A stretch of 64,000 bases of DNA, from assembly GCF_001886815.1 (NCBI RefSeq), contig NZ_CP018099.1, positions 3,160,501-3,224,500 of the forward strand. The letters are read 5' to 3'. How positions within the stretch are numbered: position 1 is the first letter of the stretch; each line of letters starts with the position of its first letter. Source of the stretch: Caldithrix abyssi DSM 13497. GTDB lineage: Bacteria > Calditrichota > Calditrichia > Calditrichales > Calditrichaceae. The position numbers and the translations under genes are program-made. The notes under the pieces were generated by a model that saw only the letters and a list, made by a program, of their open reading frames with translations, made no database searches and was not told where the DNA came from. This document shows positions 7,843-15,032 of this stretch, piece after piece.

Positions 7843-9762
7843 CTACTGTTTTAATTCGTCTAAAATTCTATGCTCAAAGTCCTGATATTGCATGGCGCCT
7901 AAATCTCCCTCGCCTTTATGGCGCACAGACAAACGTTTTTCTTCAACCTCTTTATCGCCCAGAATAAGCATGTACGGTACTTTTTGTACTTCGGCTTCCC
8001 GAATTTTAAAGCCGATTTTTTCGTTGCGCTTATCCACTTCTACTCTCACGCCTTTCAAGCGTAATTGTTCGGCGATTTGATCGGCATAATCAAAGTGCCG
8101 GTCCGCAATCGGCAGAACAATGACCTGAAGCGGAGCCAGCCATAATGGGAAAAAGCCGGCATAGTGTTCAATTAAAATGCCAAAGAAACGCTCCAGCGAG
8201 CCCAGCAACGCCCGGTGGATGGTAATCGGTCGATACGCCTGGCCATCGGAATCCACAAAAGTCAAATCAAAGCGCTCGGGCAGATTAAAATCGACCTGAA
8301 TGGTCGAACACTGCCAGCGCCGACCAAGCACGTCTTTAATTTTAATATCAATTTTGGGACCGTAAAAAACGCCTTCGCCCGGATCGATCTGATAATCCAT
8401 CTCCTTACGCTCCAGAGCGTTCTTTAACGCCTCGGTGGCATGATCCCAGCTTTGTACATCGCCCACAAATTTTTCCGGACGAGTAGAAAGATAAACTTCA
8501 TAATCCGTAAAACCAAATTTACTTAATACTCTGGAATTCAAATCCAGCACACGGATAATTTCATCCTGCAATTGATCGGGATGGCAATAAATATGCGCGT
8601 CGTCCTGCGTAAAGCCCCGCACACGCATCAAGCCGTGCAGCACACCGGAACGCTCATATCGGTAAACGGTTCCCAGTTCCGCAAAGCGCAACGGCAAATC
8701 GCGATAACTGCGAATTTTAGATTTATAGATCATCATGTGAAACGGGCAGTTCATGGGCTTAAGCTGGTAAGCCACGTCGTCCACCAACATCGGGCTGTAC
8801 ATGTTCTCCCGATAAAAGCTGGTATGCCCGCTGACCTCCCACAGATGTTCTTTAGCGATGTGCGGCGTGGATACCAGATGATAGCCGCTTTGCAACAACT
8901 CTTCTTTCAAATAGGTTTCAATAATGTGACGCATCAACGCGCCTTTGGGATGCCACAAAATCAACCCACTACCGATCTCATCCTGAATGGAAAACAGGTC
9001 CAGCTCGCGTCCCAGTTTGCGATGATCGCGCTTTTTGGCTTCTTCGAGGCGGCGCAGATGCTCTTTCAGCATCTTTTTATCGGGATAGTTGGTGGCGTAA
9101 ATACGCTGAAGCATCTTGTTTTTTTCGTCGCCGTGCCAGTAAGCGCCCGCCACAGAAAGCAACTTAAAGTTTTTACCAAGATATTTAGTGGACGGCACAT
9201 GAGGTCCGCGACAAAGATCGGTAAATTCTCCCTGACTGTAAGCCGTAATGGTCTCGTCGCGCGAATCGATTTCCTCAATCAGCTCGACCTTCAAATTTTC
9301 GTTGATCTTTTTAAAAAAATCGATGGCCTCCTTTGCGCTCATTACTTTTTTCTCTGTAGGTAAATCTTCGTCAACGATTTTGGCCATCTCTTTTTCGATC
9401 AGCGGAAAATCTTCCGGCGTAATGGGCCGCTCCAGATCAATATCATAGTAAAAACCATCTTCAATGGGCGGGCCGATTCCTAACTGCGCTTCAGGGAAAA
9501 GGCGCTTAATGGCCTGGGCCATCAAATGAGCAGACGAATGCCAGAAGACCTCTCTGCCCTCTTTATCTTTAAAAGTCAATATTTCCAGCTTCCCGGACTC
9601 CGTCAGAGGCTCATTTAAGCCAATCACCTGCTCGTTGAAGCGGGCTGCAACCGCCTTTTTTGCCAGGCTGTTGCTGATCTGCCTGGCGATCTCTATCGCG
9701 GTAACGCCCGACTCATACTCTTTTTCACTTCCATCGGGAAACGTAATTTTAATTAAGGCCAA
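7843..9762 (-). CDS. thrS: Threonine-tRNA ligase
   Basis: 639-residue class II synthetase of full length. It has an N-terminal TGS domain (about 1-62), an editing domain with HSSAHLMAQAIKRLFP (about 75-90) and a zinc-site-type SQGEFTDLCRGPH (about 180), a catalytic core with MNCPFHMMIYKSKIRSYRDLP and VRGFTQDDAHIYC, and a C-terminal anticodon-binding domain (PLQVIVLPIADRHFDYA). It starts the run thrS-infC-rpmI-rplT-pheST. Confidence 0.97.
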   Translation of the reverse strand: MALIKITFPDGSEKEYESGVTAIEIARQISNSLAKKAVAARFNEQVIGLNEPLTESGKLEILTFKDKEGREVFWHSSAHLMAQAIKRLFPEAQLGIGPPIEDGFYYDIDLERPITPEDFPLIEKEMAKIVDEDLPTEKKVMSAKEAIDFFKKINENLKVELIEEIDSRDETITAYSQGEFTDLCRGPHVPSTKYLGKNFKLLSVAGAYWHGDEKNKMLQRIYATNYPDKKMLKEHLRRLEEAKKRDHRKLGRELDLFSIQDEIGSGLILWHPKGALMRHIIETYLKEELLQSGYHLVSTPHIAKEHLWEVSGHTSFYRENMYSPMLVDDVAYQLKPMNCPFHMMIYKSKIRSYRDLPLRFAELGTVYRYERSGVLHGLMRVRGFTQDDAHIYCHPDQLQDEIIRVLDLNSRVLSKFGFTDYEVYLSTRPEKFVGDVQSWDHATEALKNALERKEMDYQIDPGEGVFYGPKIDIKIKDVLGRRWQCSTIQVDFNLPERFDLTFVDSDGQAYRPITIHRALLGSLERFFGILIEHYAGFFPLWLAPLQVIVLPIADRHFDYADQIAEQLRLKGVRVEVDKRNEKIGFKIREAEVQKVPYMLILGDKEVEEKRLSVRHKGEGDLGAMQYQDFEHRILDELKQ

Positions 9763-9792
9763 ATCTATTACCTCTTTCCTTTTTTCGCATAA

Positions 9793-9821
9793 AAGAAACC
9801 ACGGGTTAGCCCGTGGTTCAC
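9793..9821 (-). terminator. Terminator after tRNA-Val
   Basis: Minus-strand AACCACGGG and CCCGTGGTT form a perfect 9-bp stem with a short loop and then a T-rich run, starting a few nucleotides after the tRNA-Val 3' end. Confidence 0.85.
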
Positions 9822-9823
9822 GG

Positions 9824-9897
9824 TGGGACGGGGGGGATTCGAACTCCCGACCTCTACGATGTCAACGTAGCGCTCTAACCAACTGAGCTACCGCCCC
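9824..9897 (-). tRNA. tRNA-Val (GAC)
   Basis: 74-nt cloverleaf. The acceptor stem pairs GGGGCGG with CCGTCCC; the anticodon loop TTGACAT gives anticodon GAC; the T arm is GTCGGGAGTTCGAATCCC. The discriminator is A and the next bases are CCG, so the full CCA is added after transcription. Confidence 0.95.
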
Positions 9898-9913
9898 ATA
9901 AATTCAATTTACA

Positions 9914-9942
9914 AATTTACATTCTAAAACGAATAAAATCAA
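9914..9942 (-). promoter_or_regulatory. Possible promoter of tRNA-Val
   Basis: Minus-strand TTGATT (9942-9937) and TAAATT (9919-9914) are separated by 17 bp, about 16 nt upstream of the tRNA 5' end. The match is moderate in an AT-rich stretch. Confidence 0.4.
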
Positions 9943-9960
9943 TACATATTTTATTTAAAT

Positions 9961-9993
9961 CAAAAAAAAAAGCCCTGATGGTGTGATCAGGGC
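9961..9993 (-). terminator. Terminator after tRNA-Tyr
   Basis: Minus-strand CCCTGAT and ATCAGGG form a stem around a short loop, followed by a run of at least nine Ts. It lies immediately downstream of the tRNA-Tyr 3' end, so the two tRNAs form separate units. Confidence 0.9.
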
Positions 9994-10001
9994 CTGTTAA
10001 G

Positions 10002-10085
10002 TGGGGAGGGAAGGATTCGAACCTCCGAAGGCACTCGGCCGGCAGATTTACAGTCTGCTGCGTTTGACCGCTCCGCAACCTCCCC
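10002..10085 (-). tRNA. tRNA-Tyr (GUA)
   Basis: 84-nt class II tRNA with a long variable arm. GGGGAGG pairs with CCTCCCC in the acceptor stem; GCAGA/TCTGC closes the loop CTGTAAA, giving anticodon GTA. The T arm contains GGTTCGAATCC. CCA is not encoded. Confidence 0.95.
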
Positions 10086-10104
10086 AATTCATTTGAGATT
10101 TCAA

Positions 10105-10133
10105 ATATAATAATTTTGACGCATGCATGTCAA
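10105..10133 (-). promoter_or_regulatory. Sigma-70-type promoter of tRNA-Tyr
   Basis: Minus-strand consensus -35 TTGACA (10133-10128), 17-bp spacer, and -10 TTATAT (10110-10105), 19 nt upstream of the tRNA 5' end. Confidence 0.75.
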
Positions 10134-10300
10134 CATTTTTTTGAATTCGTACAATTTTTTTCAGGGTTTTTATTTTATGATGCGAATTGCTTTAGAGGTA
10201 TTTAACGCTTAGACATCGGTACAAATTATTGGTTATGCTGCAATGCAATGGATTAAATGGCATCGTTCGGCAGTTTTTTTACCGATCGGAACCAATGGGC

Positions 10301-10456
10301 TTATACCGAAAGACTTTTGTCCAGGCGAACCATTTCTGGCGCGGGCTGATGCCTGACGAATAATTTTTTCACCTTTAAATACTGGGCTTTCACTAAAATT
10401 TTGGGGATTTCCACGTAGCGTAATTTTAAATACATCAATTTTGCTCTGGGCGTCAT
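10301..10456 (-). CDS. Small basic protein, 51 residues, downstream of tRNA-Sec
   Basis: ATG at 10456 with AGGAG about 8 nt upstream; the product is MTPRAKLMYLKLRYVEIPKI and 31 more residues, ending at TAA. It is rich in Lys, Arg, Val and Leu, with no signal peptide or clear membrane segment. I do not recognise the family. It starts about 100 nt after tRNA-Sec on the same strand with no obvious terminator between, so the two could share a transcript. A well-placed ribosome site favours a real gene, but the ORF is short and could be chance. Confidence 0.45.
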   Translation of the reverse strand: MTPRAKLMYLKLRYVEIPKILVKAQYLKVKKLFVRHQPAPEMVRLDKSLSV

Positions 10457-10558
10457 AGCCTTTCTCCTGTTTTTTAATCTCTAAATATTATTTTCGGTGG
10501 CGAAATACAAAACTTAAAAAATGATGAAAAAAGGGAGTGAAATAGATCAGGAAAATAG

Positions 10559-10650
10559 CGGGAGTGTGTGGGAGTCGAACCCACCTGTCCCTTAAGCGGG
10601 ACACACGCGGCTTTGAAGGCCGGGGGGACCACCGGGCCCCATGCACTCCC
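10559..10650 (-). tRNA. selC: tRNA-Sec (UCA)
   Basis: 92 nt. The anticodon loop CTTCAAA gives UCA. The D stem has six pairs (GGGGCC with GGTCCC) around a four-base CGGT loop, the long variable arm pairs TGTCCC with GGGACA, the T stem is GTGGG/CCCAC, and the discriminator is G. The first seven acceptor pairs (GGGAGTG/CACTCCC) form, with the eighth position a C-A mismatch. These are hallmarks of bacterial selenocysteine tRNA, read at UGA with SelB. CCA is not encoded. selA, selB and selD are not in the window. Confidence 0.93.
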
Positions 10651-10760
10651 GAAATGTAATACAATTTCTAAAAAATATTAACATAAAGCAAAATTTGTTT
10701 GCAGGAATTGGCAGTTGTTTAGTATTTTCTTTTTAACCATCCAATAAATTGGAGAACAGC

Positions 10761-13184
10761 ATGTTAAAAAAATGTCTTCTCAGCGCAGATCAATTAAAAA
10801 AAGATGTAAGCCTTGCAAAAATTAAATTTAACACCACTAAAGATATTCCCCCGCTGGATACGGTAATCGGCCAGGAACGGGCCGTCTCATCCATCAATTT
10901 TGCCCTGCAAATGGACAAAAGCGGCTACAATTTATTTGTTTCCGGTCGCTACGGTAGCGGTCGAACAACCATCGTAATGGATCTGGTTAAGCGTTTTGCG
11001 CGCCAGGGCCCGCCCCCTCAGGATTGCATAATCATTTACAATTTCGAAGCGCCGGACGAGCCTTACGCCATTTTGATGCCGCCGGGAGAAGGAAGGAGAT
11101 TTAAAAACCGTTTTCAAAAATTAATTCGCAATTTGCGGCGAGACTTATTGAAATCGCTGGAATCCAAGCAATATGACGATGAGCGGGGCAAGGTGGTCGA
11201 AAAATATCAGAAAAAAAAGCAGGAGCTGCTGCAAACCCTGGAAGTAGAAGCCCACGCGCTGGATATTCAAATTCAGCCTTCCAATATGGGTTTTTTAACC
11301 ATTCCAACTAAAAACGGCAAGCCCCTGAATCAGGAAGAATTCCAGTTATTGCCACACGAAGAACGGGAAAAAATCACCAACAACCTGGCCTATGTCCAAA
11401 AACGAATTCAGGAAGTGGTCAAAAACATCAATATTCTCGACCGCGACCTGCACGATGAATTAGAAGACCTGACGCAAAAAACAGCCCGCTTTGTGGTTAA
11501 CAATCACTTTGCCCACCTGTTAGAAAAATATCATGACTTCCCGGAAATCAAAAACTACCTCCATCAGGCTGCGGAAGACATCATCAAAGATGTGGCCAAT
11601 TTTCTGGGTAAAAGCGAAAGCGAGTCTCCCCTGCCGCTTCAACAGGGCCCACAGATCGACAAATATCAGGTCAATATCGTGGTGGATAACACCAAACACA
11701 ATGGCTCGCCGGTGGTTTACGAAACCAACCCCACCTACACCAATCTATTTGGGCGCATTGAAAAAAAGGCTTATCAGGGGTTTGTTTACACCGACTACAC
11801 AATGATTAAACCCGGTTCGCTGCTCAATGCCAACGGCGGCTATCTGGTGATTGATGCCGAACAACTTTTAAAACATCCATTTGCTTACGAATCGCTCAAA
11901 AGGAGCCTGCGTTCGGGTGAATTGCGGATTGAAGATTTTCCTGAACTAATCGGGCTGGCAACCACCACCTCGTTACGACCCAGGCCCATCCCCCTGAAGG
12001 TGAAGGTGATCTTAATCGGTCAGGCCTATTTGTATCGTTTACTGCATTCTTATGATGAAGAGTTCGGTAAAATTTTCAAAGTGCGCGCAGATTTTGACGT
12101 GGAAGTGAAAGAGACGCCCACCACGGTTAAGCAATACGTTCAATTCATCAGTCGCGTGGTTCATGAAGAAAAGCTGAGGCACTTTGATCGCAGCGGCGTG
12201 GAAGCCATCATCGAATACGCCTATCGGCTGGCCGATCACAAAAAGCGCCTGTCCATTCGCTTTGCGGAACTGGTGAGAATCATTCGAGAATCATCCTTCT
12301 GGGCGGCGCAAAAAAGGCATAAACTGGTTTCGCGCCAGGATGTGGAAATGGCTATCGACAACCTCATCTATCGCCATAATTTAATCGAAGAAAAAATTCA
12401 TGAGGCCATCCGCGAACGCACCATCAATATCGATGTCACAGGTTTCAAGGTGGGCGAAATAAACGGCCTGGCGGTTTATGACGTGGGCGATCATGTATTC
12501 GGCCGTCCCAACCGCATTACCATTAACACCTACATCGGCTCACGCGGGATCATTAATATCGAACGGGAAGCCAAATTAAGCGGTAAAATCCACGACAAAG
12601 GCGTGCTTATTTTAGCCGGCTTTTTTTACGAAAAATTTGGCAACGACATGCCGCTCTCCTTTTCTGCCTCCATTACTTTTGAACAGAGCTATTCCGGTAT
12701 TGACGGCGACAGCGCCTCTTCAGCTGAATTGTACGCCCTGATCAGCGCCCTTTCCGGCGTGCCTATCAATCAGGGCATCGCCGTTACCGGTTCGGTAAAC
12801 CAGAAAGGAGAAGTACAGGCCATCGGCGGCGTCAACGAAAAGATCGAAGGTTTTTTTAAGGTTTGCCAGTCGCGCGGCTTGAACGGTCAGCAAGGCGTGA
12901 TCATTCCTCAGGCCAATGTAAAAAATCTTTTGTTAAAAGATGAAGTCGTTGAAGCGGTAAGGGCCGGCAAATTTCATATCTGGGCGGTTGATAATATTGA
13001 GGACGGCCTTTACATCCTTACCGGCCAGAAATGCGGCTTACGTCATAAAGACGGATCGTACACACAAAACTCAATTTTTGAAAAAGTTCGCCAGCGCCTG
13101 GTGGAATTTGCCAGACAAACACAGGCCTTCCGCCAACAGATCAGCGAGATGAGCAAAAAAGACCAGGATGACAGTGAAGAGTGA
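10761..13184 (+). CDS. Lon-like ATP-dependent protease (LonB/COG1067 type)
   Basis: 807-residue cytosolic protease with a fused ATPase domain. An N-terminal P-loop (SGRYGSGRTTIV) is present, then a long coiled-coil insertion (about 110-260), a second AAA region (NGGYLVIDAEQLLKHPFAY, Walker B type), and a C-terminal Lon protease domain. The catalytic Ser is expected in DGDSASSAELY and the Lys in GGVNEKIEGFF. It has no N-terminal LON substrate domain, so it is not classical LonA. Start is ATG at 10761 with GGAG 6 nt upstream; a TTG 12 nt earlier overlaps that site. It is divergent from tRNA-Sec. Confidence 0.9.
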   Translation: MLKKCLLSADQLKKDVSLAKIKFNTTKDIPPLDTVIGQERAVSSINFALQMDKSGYNLFVSGRYGSGRTTIVMDLVKRFARQGPPPQDCIIIYNFEAPDEPYAILMPPGEGRRFKNRFQKLIRNLRRDLLKSLESKQYDDERGKVVEKYQKKKQELLQTLEVEAHALDIQIQPSNMGFLTIPTKNGKPLNQEEFQLLPHEEREKITNNLAYVQKRIQEVVKNINILDRDLHDELEDLTQKTARFVVNNHFAHLLEKYHDFPEIKNYLHQAAEDIIKDVANFLGKSESESPLPLQQGPQIDKYQVNIVVDNTKHNGSPVVYETNPTYTNLFGRIEKKAYQGFVYTDYTMIKPGSLLNANGGYLVIDAEQLLKHPFAYESLKRSLRSGELRIEDFPELIGLATTTSLRPRPIPLKVKVILIGQAYLYRLLHSYDEEFGKIFKVRADFDVEVKETPTTVKQYVQFISRVVHEEKLRHFDRSGVEAIIEYAYRLADHKKRLSIRFAELVRIIRESSFWAAQKRHKLVSRQDVEMAIDNLIYRHNLIEEKIHEAIRERTINIDVTGFKVGEINGLAVYDVGDHVFGRPNRITINTYIGSRGIINIEREAKLSGKIHDKGVLILAGFFYEKFGNDMPLSFSASITFEQSYSGIDGDSASSAELYALISALSGVPINQGIAVTGSVNQKGEVQAIGGVNEKIEGFFKVCQSRGLNGQQGVIIPQANVKNLLLKDEVVEAVRAGKFHIWAVDNIEDGLYILTGQKCGLRHKDGSYTQNSIFEKVRQRLVEFARQTQAFRQQISEMSKKDQDDSEE

Positions 13185-13315
13185 AAAATGAATGGTTTTT
13201 TTTAAATTTTAGAGTGATCGGAAGGGTTTAGTGGTTTAGCAGTTTAGAGGTTTAGGATACTTCCTTCGTAGCATCTGTCCCGCCCGGGCGGGATTCGAAA
13301 ATTTTTGTGCTGCTG

Positions 13316-13370
13316 GATTGGTTGAATAGTTGGATAGTTGAATAGTTGAATGGTTGAATGGTTGAATGGT
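13316..13370. repeat. 8-bp minisatellite GTTGAAT(A/G), copy 1
   Basis: Six to seven units of GTTGAATA, GTTGGATA or GTTGAATG in tandem. The same unit recurs at four other intergenic sites in the window. Confidence 0.9.
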
Positions 13371-13426
13371 CGCCAGCCTGGCATTCCGAATTCCGACCTG
13401 GCGGGAAAAGCGCCAGTCCACGTTTT

Positions 13427-13532
13427 TGTAGGGGCGAAGGATTTCCATCATTATTTTTTCATTGGCCATGTTTTATTTGAAAGCGATTTTTTTCCAGCGC
13501 TGCATTGTTCAGGAAATCCTTCGCCCTTACAA
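13427..13532. repeat. Inverted-repeat element GGGCGAAGGATTTCC, copy 1
   Basis: Arms GGGCGAAGGATTTCC (left) and GGAAATCCTTCGCCC (right) flank about 65 bases without an ORF. A second copy with the same arms but a different core lies at 45475-45587, so this may be a small non-autonomous element. Confidence 0.75.
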
Positions 13533-13744
13533 GTTCGGTCATTCTTCTTTTATTCTGATTGAGGAGGATCGAGGGGGGGGCTGAAATTCTTCTTTTGTTT
13601 CAAAAGTGGAAGAATTTTCTTCCCGCCGATAGCGCCAATCAACGCTATTTTTTTTATTCTTCTGCGAGTATCTGCGAAATCTACGCGAAAAAATTCCTGC
13701 CTGCAACTGTGCTACCTCAGAGTGAACTCCTTAAAGACTTCTTA

Positions 13745-14752
13745 CTAATTAGACCAAACCAGTTTGCCCGTTTTGTCAATGTAAGCCACCTTGCCGTTCA
13801 ACCGTACCAGGGCCAGCCCATTGCGGAAAGGGGAACATGCTTCAAAAGTCTGGCTAATGGCCTGTGTACCAGCGCGGTCGATAAAAATCCACTCGCTTCC
13901 CTGTTTAACCGGCGCCAGGTCTTCTGAAAATGAAAGCGCGTAATCGTAGCGAGCGGGAATAACAAAGCGGCCCGTTTTATTAATAAATCCCCAGGTTTTG
14001 CCTATTCTAACCGCGGCCAGCCCTTCGGAAAAGTTGGAGGCGTTGTCGAATTGCGCTTCAATGGCAATATTGCCGCTCTTATCTATAAACCCGATCAGGC
14101 CCTTTTCCTGAAAACGGGCCATTCCTTCGGAAAAGGAACTGATCCCCTGAAAGGCAGTTTTGATAATCGCATTGCCACTATGATCAACAAAATTACGCTG
14201 GACACGCAGCGGGATAATCCCAAGAAATTTTTTAGTGAAATTGACCAGAGCCAGTCCATCGGAAAAAGGATAGGCAAAGGTGTAAGCCGGCTGTATGACC
14301 GTTTCATTTTTTTTATTGATAAATCCATAGCCGCGATTAATCCACATAAAAAGAAACTTCTTCCCCATCCTTACCGGCGCTAATCCCTCTTTAAAAGCGA
14401 GCGCTTTAGTGTACATGAACGGAATGACCAACGAATCGTTTTTGTTAATATATCCCCAGAAACGACCTTTACGAACGGCGGCCAGCCCATCAGAAAAATC
14501 GAGCGCTTCATCGTATTGGGCAGGAATCACTTTTTTGCCCTGAGGATTGATAAATCCCCACTGGTCATAATCACGAAAACGGGCCAGCCCTTCGTTGAAT
14601 TGACCGCACTCATGAAACTGCGGCGGAATGACTACTTGCCCCTGGCTATCGATAAATCCATGTTTGCCGTCAACTACAATTCGGTAACGAAAATCATTAT
14701 TCTGAGCCGCTAATGCAGAGATTAAAAAAAGGCTTATTAAAATCCATCTCAT
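13745..14752 (-). CDS. WG-repeat protein, secreted
   Basis: 335 residues with an N-terminal signal peptide (about 1-17, ending ALAAQ) and then eight or nine tandem WG/KWG repeats of about 35 residues, each with W/Y-G-F-I-(D/N)-x-x-G, VIP-A-x-(Y/F), and a FS-(E/D)-GLA-x-V end. WG repeats are predicted beta-rich modules whose binding partner is mostly unknown; a periplasmic or surface binding role is likely. Start is ATG at 14752, 6 nt after GAGGTG; the GTG inside that site is less likely. No enzymatic residues are apparent. Confidence 0.85.
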   Translation of the reverse strand: MRWILISLFLISALAAQNNDFRYRIVVDGKHGFIDSQGQVVIPPQFHECGQFNEGLARFRDYDQWGFINPQGKKVIPAQYDEALDFSDGLAAVRKGRFWGYINKNDSLVIPFMYTKALAFKEGLAPVRMGKKFLFMWINRGYGFINKKNETVIQPAYTFAYPFSDGLALVNFTKKFLGIIPLRVQRNFVDHSGNAIIKTAFQGISSFSEGMARFQEKGLIGFIDKSGNIAIEAQFDNASNFSEGLAAVRIGKTWGFINKTGRFVIPARYDYALSFSEDLAPVKQGSEWIFIDRAGTQAISQTFEACSPFRNGLALVRLNGKVAYIDKTGKLVWSN

Positions 14753-14821
14753 TTGTTTCACCTCGTATTTGTTTGTTGTCGGCTATCAATATAAAAGAAA
14801 GTTGCATTCCATCAAAACAAT

Positions 14822-15016
14822 TTCATTCCCGCGCAAGCGGGAATCCCTTCCACCCTTTCATGTCATTCCTGCGAAAGCAGGAATCCCTCCCACCTTTCCA
14901 CGTCATTCCTGCGAAAGCAGGAATCCCTCCCACCCTTCCACGTCATTCCTGCGAAAGCAGGAATCCCTTCCAAAATGCACTGGATTCCGGCTCTCGCTGC
15001 GCTCGGCCGGAATGAC
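14822..15016. repeat. Tandem hairpin array with 40-bp period
   Basis: Four CATTCC(C/T)GCG...GGAATCCC units start at about 14824, 14864, 14904 and 14944, exactly 40 bp apart. Each is a palindrome (CATTCCTGCGAAAGCAGGAAT type) followed by a nearly constant CCTCCCACCTTTCCACGT tail. A partner repeat ATTCCGGCTCTCGCTGCG and its arm CGGCCGGAATGAC end the array. The unit resembles the dispersed ATTCCC-N8-GGGAAT elements known from Neisseria (dRS3). The spacers are conserved, so it is not CRISPR. Confidence 0.88.
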
Positions 15017-15032
15017 ACTTTATCCCCTCCTG

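Larger units (their letters stand above)
13185..13744. other. Intergenic repeat mosaic after the lon-like gene
   Basis: About 560 bases with no convincing gene. In order: GTTTAG-like short repeats (about 13220-13260), a GATACTTCC...GAAAATTTTTGTGCTG block (about 13255-13312), the 8-bp minisatellite, an inverted-repeat element, and a TTCTGCGAGTATCTGCG-type block (about 13650-13700). The same blocks in the same order recur after uvrC. Confidence 0.75.

Noticed and set aside
8572-9363. Long plus-strand frame inside thrS (263 codons)
   Set aside because: It is antisense to conserved thrS domains and has no family motif, so it is a shadow of the codon bias of thrS.
10081-10560. Possible second structured RNA between tRNA-Tyr and tRNA-Sec
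   Set aside because: Only the 51-residue ORF and the tRNA-Tyr promoter could be supported; no closing stem like that of the 6S candidate was found.
14822-15016. CRISPR-like array of short palindromic repeats with regular spacing
   Set aside because: The spacer part is nearly the same in each unit, repeats are only four, and no cas gene is nearby. It is a tandem hairpin repeat.
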